Position numbers and translations under genes: made by a program. Shown piece by piece: positions 1 through 8,249 of a stretch of DNA of 64,000 nucleotides. Numbering within the stretch: position 1 is the first letter of the stretch; every line of letters starts with the position of its first letter. This DNA comes from Arthrobacter alpinus (GTDB lineage: Bacteria; Actinomycetota; Actinomycetes; Actinomycetales; Micrococcaceae): the NCBI RefSeq assembly GCF_001445575.1, contig NZ_CP013200.1:4154001-4218000 (forward strand), in the 5' to 3' direction. Below the pieces are notes generated by a model. The model was not told the origin of the DNA, made no database searches, and was given only the letters and a program-made list of their open reading frames with translations.

Positions 1-2
1 AT

Positions 3-236
3 TTCACGTTCTCGCCGGGGCTGTCGCTGGAAGTCTCCTGCGCCGATCAGGAGGAAATCGATCGGTTATGGGAGGTGCTCTCCAGCGTGCCAGAGGCCGA
101 ACAATGCGGCTGGGTGGTGGACCGCTTTGGCGTGAGCTGGCAGATCGTGCCGGAAAATATGGGCGAGTTGATGCAGCACCCGGGCGCGTTTTCACGGATG
201 CTGGAGATGAAGAAAATCATCATGGCCGAGCTATGA
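3..236 (+). CDS. VOC-superfamily (PhnB-like, 3-dmu-9_3-mt) protein, C-terminal part
   Basis: The open frame runs from the window edge to a TGA at 234-236, so only about the last 77 residues are present. They contain the end of a glyoxalase-like fold: a CADQEEIDRLWE helix, then a GWVVDRFGVSWQIVP strand pair and a MGELM helix. This order is typical of the PhnB-like family of small VOC proteins. Members are often of unknown substrate, so no reaction is assigned. It is followed by 68 bases before the end of the broken GH27 gene on the opposite strand. Family call is fairly secure; function is not. Confidence 0.75.
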   Translation, partial: FTFSPGLSLEVSCADQEEIDRLWEVLSSVPEAEQCGWVVDRFGVSWQIVPENMGELMQHPGAFSRMLEMKKIIMAEL

Positions 237-520
237 CGCTCCACGGTCAGGGCTTTTAGGGCGACGGGCCCAGAAACAAATACACAGCACCCTTCAAGAT
301 GCGCTCAATCTGAGGCCGCCTCAGACTCAACACGCATAAGTTCGTACCAGCGCACCCCGTGGGGCGGGACAGCAACGGCGAAACGACCCTCGTCGTCGAG
401 CTTGAGATCCTGCGCCGGGCCCTGCTCCCAGAGGTCACGGGCGGCCCATCCTTCCCGCGCGGCGGTGAACCCCACCACCGAGCTCAGCGCCACGGACAGT
501 TCGCATTCGGACTCGCCGGT

Positions 521-528
521 CCAAAACA
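521..528. repeat. 8-bp target-site duplication, left (CCAAAACA)
   Basis: CCAAAACA directly abuts the left inverted repeat of the ISL3 element and recurs exactly at 1977-1984 beyond the right inverted repeat. Eight base pairs is the duplication size known for ISL3-family elements. A perfect duplication indicates a fairly recent insertion. Confidence 0.93.
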
Positions 529-1976
529 GGCTCTTCCGAATGCAGGGTGTAGGTGGGGTTGGTCAGTGATGAATCCGGGCGAGGAACTCGTTTCGGTATA
601 GGTGAGGGCCTTGGTAGAGAATCAGATTGTCTAGATCCAGATTTTTCTACAGCAAGGCCCTCGTGTTCAACGCTACCCTTCAATGCCCTGACCTGACTAC
701 TTTCTGCCGCCTTGACGGGCTTGGTCTGGAAGCGACCGGGCAGTTCCTTGCTCCTGATCGTGCTGTGATTGCCTGTCGGGTGGTGGCCACGGATGAATGG
801 TGCCGTAAGTGTGGCGGCGAAGGTATCCCGCGGGACACAGTGACCCGGGAACTCGGCCATGAACCCTTCGGCTGGCGGCCGACGACGTTGCTGGTCCGGA
901 TCCGCCGCTATCGGTGTACCGGGTGCGGTCATGTCTGGCGGCAAGACACCACCCAGGCAGCCGAACCACGGTCAAAGCTTTCCCGTCGCGGCCTGGTGTG
1001 GGCGTTGGAAGGCATCGTGTGCCAGCACCTCACCGTCGCTCGCGTCGCCGAGGGGCTGGGCGTGTCCTGGAATACCGCGAACAAGGCCGTGTTGGCCGAA
1101 GGACGGCGGGTGCTGATCAATGACGCCACACGCTTCGACGGAGTGAAGATCATCGGTGTTGATGAGCATGTGTGGCGCCACACCAGACATGGAGACAAAT
1201 ACGTCACCGTCATCATCGACCTCACCCCGGTCCGCGACAAAAAGGGCCCCTCTAGGCTGCTGGATATGGTTGAGGGCCGTTCCAAACAGGTCTTCGCTAC
1301 CTGGTTGAAGGAACGCCCTCAAGCTTGGCGTGACGGGGTGGAAGTCGTGGCCATGGACGGGTTCTCCGGGTTCAAAAGCGCTGCCGCCGAAGAGTTGCCT
1401 GCCGCTGTTGCGGTGATGGATCCATTCCATGTCGTCCGTCTTGCCGGCGACGCGCTCGATGACTGCCGTCGCCGGGTGCAGCAGGCCACGTGTGGGCATC
1501 GGGGACGGGCCGGGGATCCGCTCTACAAAGCCCGGCTGACGCTGCATACCGGTGATGGGTTGCTGACCGAGAAACAACAAAAGCGAATCGCTGATCTCTT
1601 CGCCGAGGAGAAACATGTCGAAGTCGAAGCTACGTGGGGCGCCTATCAACGCATGATCGCCGCCTACCGGGCAGAAGACCCGGCCCAAGGTAAGAAGCTC
1701 ATGCAAGCCCTCATTGATTCCCTCAGCAGCAGGGTCCCTGCAGCTCTGAAAGAACTGAAAAAGATGGGCCGAACACTCAAACGCAGGGCAACTGACGTCC
1801 TCGCGTACTTCGACCGTCCGGGAACTTCTAACGGCCCAACTGAAGCAATTAATGGAAGATTGGAACACCTCCGAGGATCCGCCCTTGGCTTCCGCAACCT
1901 CACCAACTACGTCGCCAGATCACTGCTGGAATCCGGCGGCTTCAGACCGAAACTACACTCTCAATTCTGAAGAGCC
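529..1976 (+). mobile_element. ISL3-family insertion sequence, complete, inside GH27
   Basis: A 1448-bp element. Its left end begins GGCTCTTCCGAATGCAGG. The right end, read in reverse from 1976, begins GGCTCTTCAGAATTGAGA, and both continue to a shared GTGTAG block. Both ends are flanked by CCAAAACA. It carries one intact transposase gene that stops inside the right terminal repeat. The element lies opposite to GH27 and interrupts it in the C-terminal beta domain. Intact ends, an intact transposase and an exact duplication suggest it may still be active. Confidence 0.95.
663..1970 (+). CDS. tnpA: ISL3-family transposase
   Basis: About 435 residues. An N-terminal zinc-finger-like stretch (WCRKCGGEG near residue 50, then CTGCGHVW near 90) is followed by a helix-turn-helix (VARVAEGLGVSWNTANKAVL). 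The DDE catalytic domain contains GVDEHVWRH, VAMDGFSGF and a C-terminal TSNGPTEAINGRLEHLRG. This is the DDE_Tnp_ISL3 layout. GTG at 663 (MFNATLQCPDLTTF) is chosen because relatives begin there and AAGG lies just upstream. An in-frame TTG at 627 is also possible. The gene fills the ISL3 element and its stop is in the right inverted repeat. Confidence 0.92.
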   Translation: MFNATLQCPDLTTFCRLDGLGLEATGQFLAPDRAVIACRVVATDEWCRKCGGEGIPRDTVTRELGHEPFGWRPTTLLVRIRRYRCTGCGHVWRQDTTQAAEPRSKLSRRGLVWALEGIVCQHLTVARVAEGLGVSWNTANKAVLAEGRRVLINDATRFDGVKIIGVDEHVWRHTRHGDKYVTVIIDLTPVRDKKGPSRLLDMVEGRSKQVFATWLKERPQAWRDGVEVVAMDGFSGFKSAAAEELPAAVAVMDPFHVVRLAGDALDDCRRRVQQATCGHRGRAGDPLYKARLTLHTGDGLLTEKQQKRIADLFAEEKHVEVEATWGAYQRMIAAYRAEDPAQGKKLMQALIDSLSSRVPAALKELKKMGRTLKRRATDVLAYFDRPGTSNGPTEAINGRLEHLRGSALGFRNLTNYVARSLLESGGFRPKLHSQF

Positions 1977-1984
1977 CCAAAACA
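1977..1984. repeat. 8-bp target-site duplication, right (CCAAAACA)
   Basis: Exact direct copy of 521-528, adjacent to the right end of the ISL3 element. Deleting the element with one copy restores a continuous GH27 reading frame across the junction. Confidence 0.93.
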
Positions 1985-3108
1985 CTGCGACAAAATGACC
2001 AGTCTCGGCGGTGGCGGCCCAAACAATAACTTCACCACTCCCCTGACTTTTGGGCTCCCGAATGATCTCGCGGTTGTCCGTTGCCGTGGCGAGGGGCCCT
2101 CGACAGGGCGGGATTTGCCAGGCGCTCTATGGTTGCCTTATCGGTCGAGGGCAGGTCGCCACCCATCATCAGCGGCGAGCGCCCCATGACCCACAACGTC
2201 AGCAAGGTCTGCTGTTCCGCAGGTGTCAGGCGAGAATCACGTGGCTCACCACGTTCAGCACGGAGACCGATCCGGCCAAGCGGAAGCATGTCGGCATCAG
2301 CCCAGCCGCCGGCGCGTTGAAGTGGTGCCCAACGCGCCAGCCGGGCAAACTGGGCGTGCACGTCATCCCACCGGTCCCAGAGGTCATCGGAGATGCGCCA
2401 CATGTTTGCATTCGCGCGAAGATGCTCAAGGTGCGTCGTGGGTAGATTCGTGCCAGGGGAAAGCGACAGCGCCATCGTCCTCCCGCTGCGGGCAATGGCG
2501 GTTGCATAGGCCGTGATTTCGTCATCATGGTAGGGCGCCTGCATGTCATCCACTTTGAGGAAATCGACTCCCCAGCGGGCGAACTGAGCCACTTGGCCGT
2601 CGTAGTACGCTTGGGCACCTGGATGTCCATGGTCGAGCCCGAAGTTGTCAGGATTCCAGCTGCAGGTGTCACCTTGGTTGGCGATCTGCGACGCCGTCCA
2701 TGCAGTCCCCTCGACCGGGAGATTCTGTTCGACGGCCTTGCGCGGAATGCCACGCATGACATGGATTCCCAAGCGCAGTCCCATGGCGTGAATTGCGTTA
2801 GCCATGGCGGTGAATCCGGTATTGCCCTCCGCCGAGGGGAACCGGTTCTGTGCTGGCAGCTGGCGGCCGTACGCATCGAGCACAACAGGGGCATCTTCGT
2901 TGTATCCGTGAGCTCTCGCCGTCGGGTCATACCAGGCGATATCGACGACGACTGTGTCCCACCCCGAGGGGAGTAAATGGTCTCGGACAAACCGGGCATT
3001 TTCTAGGACTTCGTCCTCGGTCACCGTGGTGCCATAGCAGTCCCAGCTATTCCATCCCATAGGCGGAGTTGGTACCAACAGGGAGAAAGCGCGGTTTGTC
3101 GAAGACAT

Positions 3109-3442
3109 TCGTTGACTCGTTTCTGATTTGCAGCACTCTGCTTGGTGAACCGTTGGGTGTTGAGCACTCGCGAGCCCTCAGCGTTGGGCCGTTAAGGCTG
3201 CCCTTGTCCTCAAGATAGTTGCTAGGACTTGGCATGTCACGGGCCCACTCGGTCACTAACCCAATATTTTGTTGTTAGCGTCACATTATTCTCATCGAGC
3301 CTCCGCGGTGGGGGCCGGACGCCTAGACCGATTGGTCTTGGAACGGCGCGAAAGAGTCAGCCGTAACTCTGCCCGTATTACTGTCCGCCGTAAGTATCAT
3401 TGGATAAGGCGATAGTTTCGAAGGGACAGGAGGGAAGCTGAG
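3109..3442. other. Divergent intergenic region between GH27 and lacI
   Basis: This 334-bp gap should hold the promoters for the GH27 gene (minus) and the LacI gene (plus). GGTCACTAAC (3251-3260) and GTTAGCGTCAC (3274-3284) form an imperfect inverted repeat 13 bases apart. An operator-like site at 3407-3424 is listed separately. No open frame in the gap looks real. Confidence 0.5.
3407..3424. promoter_or_regulatory. Operator-like site upstream of lacI (CGATAGTTTCGAAG)
   Basis: The sequence around GCGATAGTTTCGAAGG lies about 20 bases upstream of the LacI start codon. It shares its core with the perfect palindrome TTCCGA-N5-TCGGAA in front of the sugar-binding lipoprotein gene at 16689-16705. 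A shared site at the regulator and the transport operon fits autoregulation plus control of the xylan-type operon (inference). Confidence 0.45.
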
Positions 3443-4459
3443 ATGGTCAAAGGACGCATCACGATTGCAGAGATTGCCGAAGAGCTTGGCGTTTCCGTTC
3501 CCACAATTTCCCGAGTCCTCAATGGCAGGGAGGACGTTGCCGCACAAACGCGGATCCGGGTTGAGGAAGCACTTACGCGGCACAACTACCGCAAACCCGT
3601 TGCCCCGAATTCCCCCTTCCGCTCAGCAGACCTGCTGGATCTCGTTTTTCACGAAGCAGGCAGCGGCTGGGCCCTTGAAGTCATTCGGGGCGTTGAACAA
3701 GCCGCGGGACCAGAACACATCGGCGTTGTGCTCTCGCAATTGGGAGGATCGCGCCGGCCCTCCAAGGAATGGCTCGATAGCATCATGGCCCGCCGTTCCA
3801 TCGGCGTGGTTTTGGTGCTCTCTGGACTCGATGAAGCCCAACGCCAGCAACTTGATGCCCGCTCCATACCCTACGTAGTCATCGATGCGCACGGCGAACC
3901 CGCCTCAAACGTTCCCACAGTGGGCTCCAACAACTGGAACGGTGGCCTCGTAGCAACCCGGCACCTCATTGAGCTGGGCCACAAGAGAATCGCCATGATT
4001 TCCGGGCCCAGCGATGTTCTCTGCAGCAGGGCCCGCGTTGACGGATTCAAGAGCGCCCATGACGAGGTGGGACTGCGCTATGACCCAGCGTTGATTCGTT
4101 GGGGGAACTTTGAAAAGGAGGCCGGATATCACCATGGGCTTGAACTCCTCCGGGGTCCGAACCGCCCGACAGCAATCTTCGCCGGCTCTGATTACCAAGC
4201 ACTGGGAGTGATGCGCGCGGCCCGTGAACTTGGGTTACTGATTCCCCGTGATCTCTCCATCGTCGGGTATGACAACCTGCCCGTTTCGGACTGGCTCACG
4301 CCGCCGCTGACCACGGTGAATCAGCCGCTCGCCGAGATGGCGATGCTGGCCACCCAAACGTTGATCTCCATGGCCCGCGGGAAGTCGATTGCGTCGCCGA
4401 GGGTTGAGCTAGGCACGGATCTGGTCATCCGGGAATCAACGGCACCTCCGGCCGGCTAA
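3443..4459 (+). CDS. LacI-family transcriptional regulator
   Basis: 338 residues, the usual LacI length. The N-terminal helix-turn-helix TIAEIAEELGVSVPTISRVLNG (about residues 6-28) is followed by the hinge helix region RIRVEEALTRHNYR and a periplasmic-binding-like effector domain. That domain contains the usual AIFAGSDYQALGVMRAARELG and the closing LSIVGYDNLPVSDWLTPPLTTV. A purine-rich stretch (AGGAGGGAAG) lies just before the ATG. It lies between the two broken glycosidase genes and points away from them. The effector is probably a xylose- or arabinose-containing sugar (inference from neighbours). The related palindrome near its own start suggests autoregulation. Confidence 0.93.
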   Translation: MVKGRITIAEIAEELGVSVPTISRVLNGREDVAAQTRIRVEEALTRHNYRKPVAPNSPFRSADLLDLVFHEAGSGWALEVIRGVEQAAGPEHIGVVLSQLGGSRRPSKEWLDSIMARRSIGVVLVLSGLDEAQRQQLDARSIPYVVIDAHGEPASNVPTVGSNNWNGGLVATRHLIELGHKRIAMISGPSDVLCSRARVDGFKSAHDEVGLRYDPALIRWGNFEKEAGYHHGLELLRGPNRPTAIFAGSDYQALGVMRAARELGLLIPRDLSIVGYDNLPVSDWLTPPLTTVNQPLAEMAMLATQTLISMARGKSIASPRVELGTDLVIRESTAPPAG

Positions 4460-4949
4460 GGAGTATTCTCTCGTTGTGCCTTGGAGTTCGACGCCGGTGC
4501 TAGGCTGCCAGCGGTACCTCCAGTTGCACTTCTCCAACAGGCAACTGGACGGTTCCCTTGGACCGGCCTGCCGCAACCTCAAAGAGCCCCGCAAATACTG
4601 AGAGGCTGATGCGCCCTTCTCCGTCTGCAATCATCTCGACCGGAACAAGCCACCATTCCCCGCGGATAAGGTTCTGAAGTGCCGTGTAGGCCGGCTTCGG
4701 CGATCCGTCCTTTCGGATCAGGCCGCTTGGCGCACCGAGCCATGCCGTGGCGTCGTCAAAACCCCAATAGGTAATCGATTGAACCGCTGGGTGCGCCACA
4801 AGCGTTGAGTAGTGGCGGATAATTTCCGCTGCCTGACGTTCCTCACCGGCGGGCGTTGTGGGCCAGTTATCGACCACATAGTCGTTGAGATCCCTCTGCG
4901 TCAGGCTGGTTGTGAGTCACTCATTAACCGTTGATTGAAGGAGCCGGCC

Positions 4950-5354
4950 GTGGCCGTTGATAACAAGGGATTTACCCGTGAAGAGATCCGTGAGTTCGTG
5001 CATGAGTACTATTTGCAGCCGCGGGGGTCGCGGAAGGAGTGGCTTGCCTCGAAGTCCATCTCCGATTGGATCTTCCGCAGGTGGCGCACGATGGTGGTCG
5101 AAGGCGATATCGACCGGGGCCTGATTCCGCGAGAACATGGAGGTATGGTCCCGACAAATAGTGAGCTCTCCGCGTTTGAAAAAGCACGCGCGAAAGAGAT
5201 AGCCGCCCATCGTGTTGAAGTCGAAAAATTCCAGAAGCGCATTGCTGAGCTTGAAGGAGTAAATTCGGCTCTGGGAAAAGCTATAGGGCTCTTGCACGAG
5301 TTGAACGTGCCAGAGTCCGATACAACCCCGACGAGCGATCAGAAGCGTTCATAG
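4950..5354 (+). CDS. IS3-family OrfA (helix-turn-helix protein)
   Basis: About 134 residues. An N-terminal helix-turn-helix region (FTREEIREFVHEYY, then WLASKSISDWIFRRWR) is followed by a heptad-rich helix FEKARAKEIAAHRVEVEKFQKRIAELEG, the leucine-zipper-like part used for oligomerisation. GTG at 4950 is preceded by AAGGAG at a 6-base spacing and is preferred over an upstream TTG. Its end overlaps orfB, which is in the -1 frame. Confidence 0.85.
   Translation: MAVDNKGFTREEIREFVHEYYLQPRGSRKEWLASKSISDWIFRRWRTMVVEGDIDRGLIPREHGGMVPTNSELSAFEKARAKEIAAHRVEVEKFQKRIAELEGVNSALGKAIGLLHELNVPESDTTPTSDQKRS
5273..5279 (+). promoter_or_regulatory. Programmed -1 frameshift heptamer G GGA AAA
   Basis: In the orfA frame the bases read ctG GGA AAA gct, an exact X XXY YYZ slippery heptamer. 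Slipping back one base moves the ribosome into the frame that continues as SYRALARVERARVRYNPDERSEAF and on through orfB. This fits the known IS3 mechanism for making the OrfAB transposase. No downstream pseudoknot was modelled. Confidence 0.7.
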
Positions 5355-6382
5355 CAGCTGAGACCACCCTCGTCCTGGAGCTGAAAGAGCTCACCAGATC
5401 CCAGCGGACGGCTCTGAAGCTGACCGGGGTTTCGCGTGGGACCTGGCACTACAGGTTCAATCCCCGCCCAGGCGTGGAGAACCCCACCCATCAAGCCGAC
5501 CGGGCCTATGAAAGCCGGATCAGTACCATCCATCAGGAGTGGATTCTTGAGTTCATTCTGGCCGGCTGGGAGAAGAACAACTCCGTGGATCATTCTTTCG
5601 CCACGGCCTGGGACAACGGCGTGATGATCGCCTCCCGCCGCACGTGGTGGCGGGTCGCGGCAGAGTACGAGGACCAGAATGCGCGCCCCACAGTCCCGAC
5701 CAAACGCGGCGGTAAACGCGGCACCGCGCAGAAGCCGGTTCTCAAGGCCACCGGTCCCTGCCAGGTCTGGTCTTGGGACATCAGTGACGTCTATTCCAAG
5801 TGGCAGGGAAGGGTTTACAAGGTGTATTCCATCATGGATATCTACTCCCGGGAGATCGTCGGCTGGCGGATCGAGGAACGCGAGGCTGACTACCTCGCCG
5901 TCGAGATGTTCGAGGCCGCCATCGCCCGCTACGGCGCCCCGCGCGTGGTTCACGCGGACTCGGGCCCATCCATGAGGTCACACCTGCTCCGTGACTCTCT
6001 CAATTCCCACGGCGTGGAACTCACTTTTAACCGTCCCTACGTCTCCAACGACAATCCCTTCAGTGAGTCAGGTTTTCGCACGATGAAATATCGGCCCGGT
6101 TACCCTCGAATCTTCGAAAGCCTCGAGGCCGCCAGGGACTACCTCACCGACTACGTGCGCTGGTACAGCAACGATCACAAACACTCCGGCATCGCCTTGT
6201 TCTCACCAGCACAAGTCCACGACGGGTCCTGGAAAGAGCTCTGGGATAAACGCGAAAAAACCCACCAGGAATACTACGAACAAAACCCAGGAAGGTTCCG
6301 CCAACGACCCACCACACCAGCCCCAGCCCAACACGTAGGGATCAACCTCCCCAAACCCGAAGAACACCAAAAAATAGCCTAG
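5279..6382 (+). CDS. IS3-family transposase catalytic part (OrfB, reached by -1 frameshift)
   Basis: The frame is open from the slippery site at 5279 to TAG at 6380-6382. An N-terminal HTH-like stretch (LTRSQRTALKLTGVSRGTWHYRF) precedes the rve/DDE integrase core. The core has first Asp in VWSWDIS, second Asp in VVHADSGPSMRS and Glu in SNDNPFSESGFRTMKY, followed by YVRWYSNDHKHSGI. No good independent start with a ribosome site is seen before the first internal ATG at 5474, so the product is probably an OrfAB fusion. The catalytic residues are intact. Confidence 0.88.
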   Translation, partial: SYRALARVERARVRYNPDERSEAFIAAETTLVLELKELTRSQRTALKLTGVSRGTWHYRFNPRPGVENPTHQADRAYESRISTIHQEWILEFILAGWEKNNSVDHSFATAWDNGVMIASRRTWWRVAAEYEDQNARPTVPTKRGGKRGTAQKPVLKATGPCQVWSWDISDVYSKWQGRVYKVYSIMDIYSREIVGWRIEEREADYLAVEMFEAAIARYGAPRVVHADSGPSMRSHLLRDSLNSHGVELTFNRPYVSNDNPFSESGFRTMKYRPGYPRIFESLEAARDYLTDYVRWYSNDHKHSGIALFSPAQVHDGSWKELWDKREKTHQEYYEQNPGRFRQRPTTPAPAQHVGINLPKPEEHQKIA

Positions 6383-7268
6383 TGACTCCACACAGCTTGA
6401 CAATTTTCGGATCCCCAACATTTGAGGGCATCAAGTCCCCGGAGAGGAGAGTGGTCTCTGTCCAATGCAGGGGAAGGCCAAACCTGGCGAATCGCTGGCA
6501 CACGTCATTGAGTTGGTCTTCCCCACGGAACCCTTTGTGCATATGGGATTGCAGGCCAATGGCATCGATCTGGATCCCGGCATCGAGGACTTCCTCCACG
6601 AGTTGTTCATACCGCGGCCCCAGATCAAAGTCGTTGAGGATCAGCTGCGCCCCAGAGTTCTGGCCCCGCGCCTCTTCAATCGCGAGCCTCACCATCGGCA
6701 CACGTCCCTTGTCAGCGCAGATCCGGGTAATGGCATTCTGGACACCGTCGGGCTCATTGACAAACTCGGGCATGATGACAACTTCGTTGATCGCGTCCCA
6801 CGAATCGATGAGCCCGGCGAAATCCTTGACCTCTCGGCGGATTCTCCCCCGCAGCAGTTCTTCGGCAACGGGTAGCGGCAACGCATCCACCCACGGCGCT
6901 TTGACCGTGTGCCACACCAGCGGGTGGCCCTTGAGCCGAACCCCGCGATTGGAAAGCCAATGGGCTGATTGGAGTAGTTTTTTGCGTTCGGTGACGCCAC
7001 GCGTGGGTTCGTAGCGGCCCCAGTAGAAAGCGAGTGTTGCCGTATCAAACAGCCCCTGCCAACGTTCCCGACTTTGATCTTCTCCGTCGTCCATAGTCGG
7101 GGGCGTGCACCCGAAACCGAAAGCATGCTGCAGCTGTTTTACCAGGACCGGCTGCCCACGCAACGGGTTGCCTTGGGCATCGGTGACGGTGATGGTGGCA
7201 TTGCTTTTGCGATGGGCGTAGCGATCAGCTGTCATTAGTTTTCTTCCTCATGGGCAGTCGTTGATGGC

Positions 7269-8249
7269 TCACCGTGGATAAAAAGCGTCCAAATTGCGGT
7301 ACTCATCGCCTTGGAGTGGGAGGACGGCGCCATGTTTGGTGTTTTCTGGCAAGGTGAAGCCCGGTACGTGCTTCCAGTCGCCCGATTCCAAATTGGTGGT
7401 GCTGTAAGCGTGATATCCCTGCGGCATGTCGGCGTACCGATCGACCCAGAGATACCAGCGATTCTCGTGGTTATGGCGGAAAACCAGCGGACCTTCAACA
7501 TGGGGTGAAATTTCGTGCCCCACGTTCTTGGCCACGGTGATGAAATCGTCGGCAAAAACCGAGGAGCCTCTTTGGTGGAACAGCTGAAGTGACAGGGGTG
7601 CGTCGTCGTCGTGCTTGGCCAAACGATGTACGGCGGTGTCAGTGACGAGCAAGGTCATGTCGATGACTCCACCGGGAAGATCCAAGTACACCTCTGGAGC
7701 GGTGAAGCCGACGAAGTCCTTGGTACGTGACACGAGAATCTTGCTGGGACCCGTCTCGGCTGATGCCAGAGATGCTGACTCCAGAGACACCGGCTCCGGG
7801 GACACTGCCTCCTGCAGTCCGGAGGACCAGAAGACCAGGAAATCGCCGGAAACCGGATCGTAAACCGATTTGGGCGCCCATGCCATGCCTGCTCCGTCCG
7901 GGGCAATCCTCACGTACCGCGGTTCCGACCAGGTGATCAAATCAGTGGAATCCCACATCACTACATCCAGGCTGCCTCGGTGCCTGAATTCCCACCAGTC
8001 GGGTCCCTCCGGGCGCCACACGCGCAGATCGGTGGCCAGAATGTGGAACGTCCCATCGGGTCCCCGGACAATGTTGGGATCCCTAACACCACCGGTCCCC
8101 TCCAAGGACTCAAGAACGGCTGCGCCGCCGTTTAGGCGCCGCCACGAAAGCGGGTCATCGCCCTCACTCAGCGATAGATAAATCTTCTCTTTGTGTTCCA
8201 GCGGGTCCTCAACGAAATGCACCAGCAGATAGCCGAACGCTTCGCTCAC
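7269..8249 (-). CDS. GH43-family glycosidase (arabinofuranosidase/xylosidase type)
   Basis: 326 residues, five-bladed beta-propeller GH43 style. GGVRDPNIVRGPDGTFHILATDLRV (about residues 52-76) is the characteristic early blade, followed by LDVVMWDSTDLITWSEPR and the catalytic-region MAWAPKSVYDPVSGDFLVFWSS. No signal peptide. The ATG at 8249 overlaps the stop of the upstream GH43 gene (ATGA), showing translational coupling. The subfamily is one usually annotated as beta-xylanase or arabinosidase; the exact linkage cannot be read from sequence. It likely trims arabinose or xylose from imported oligosaccharides. Confidence 0.85.
   Translation of the reverse strand: MSEAFGYLLVHFVEDPLEHKEKIYLSLSEGDDPLSWRRLNGGAAVLESLEGTGGVRDPNIVRGPDGTFHILATDLRVWRPEGPDWWEFRHRGSLDVVMWDSTDLITWSEPRYVRIAPDGAGMAWAPKSVYDPVSGDFLVFWSSGLQEAVSPEPVSLESASLASAETGPSKILVSRTKDFVGFTAPEVYLDLPGGVIDMTLLVTDTAVHRLAKHDDDAPLSLQLFHQRGSSVFADDFITVAKNVGHEISPHVEGPLVFRHNHENRWYLWVDRYADMPQGYHAYSTTNLESGDWKHVPGFTLPENTKHGAVLPLQGDEYRNLDAFYPR

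Larger units (their letters stand above)
305..3108 (-). pseudogene. GH27 alpha-galactosidase/beta-L-arabinopyranosidase-like gene, split by ISL3 and frameshifted
   Basis: Starts at 3108 with TPPMGWNSWDCYG, the GH27 opening motif. The expected nucleophile Asp (FLKVDD, about residue 187) and acid/base Asp (ISDDLWD, about 241) are both present. The intact frame fails after ERLANPAL near 2085-2105. A +1 shift restores ATDNREIIREP and then SGEVIVWAATAE. At 1984 the gene is cut by an ISL3 element. Removing the element and one 8-bp target duplication (CCAAAACA) joins it seamlessly to AVFWTGESECELSVAL and an all-beta tail ending at 305. The intact protein would be about 450 residues, with no signal peptide. 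GH27 next to xylan and arabinan enzymes suggests removal of galactose or L-arabinopyranose from side chains (inference). Two independent lesions make it a convincing pseudogene, although the frameshift alone could be a read error. Confidence 0.9.
4911..6392 (+). mobile_element. IS3-family insertion sequence inside the GH10 gene
   Basis: The left end reads TGTGAGTCACT (4911-4921). The right end in reverse reads TGTGGAGTCACT (6392-6381). Between them lie orfA and orfB in the classic -1 arrangement. CAG at 6393-6395 follows the right end, and CAG at 4902-4904 lies six bases before the left repeat. Joining GH10 across a CAG duplication restores the frame, so the true left end may be 4905 rather than 4911. 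The insertion itself is certain; the exact left boundary is not. Confidence 0.88.
4500..7235 (-). pseudogene. GH10 endo-1,4-beta-xylanase, split by an IS3-family element
   Basis: The N-terminal 281 codons run 7235 to about 6393 and end VGDPKIVKL. The C-terminal part runs from about 4901 to 4500 (TQRDLNDYVVDNWPTT to the stop). GH10 marks are present: HPLVWHT near residue 107, acid/base Glu in INEVV (about 151), and nucleophile Glu in LHWTETT (about 260). The C-terminal part has ITYWGFDDATAWLG. Removing the IS3 element and one CAG joins the halves in frame. No signal peptide is seen, so it would act inside the cell on imported xylo-oligosaccharides. It is the last gene of the glycosidase operon, 33 bases after GH43. 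The split should abolish the enzyme because the C-terminal barrel strands are lost. Confidence 0.92.

Noticed and set aside
435..944. 169-codon minus-strand frame across the left end of the ISL3 element
   Set aside because: It crosses the IS boundary and is opposite the transposase; the GH27 tail uses a different frame in this area.
2226..2999. 257-codon minus-strand frame inside GH27
   Set aside because: Alternative frame of the GH27 gene, whose own frame carries the catalytic motifs.
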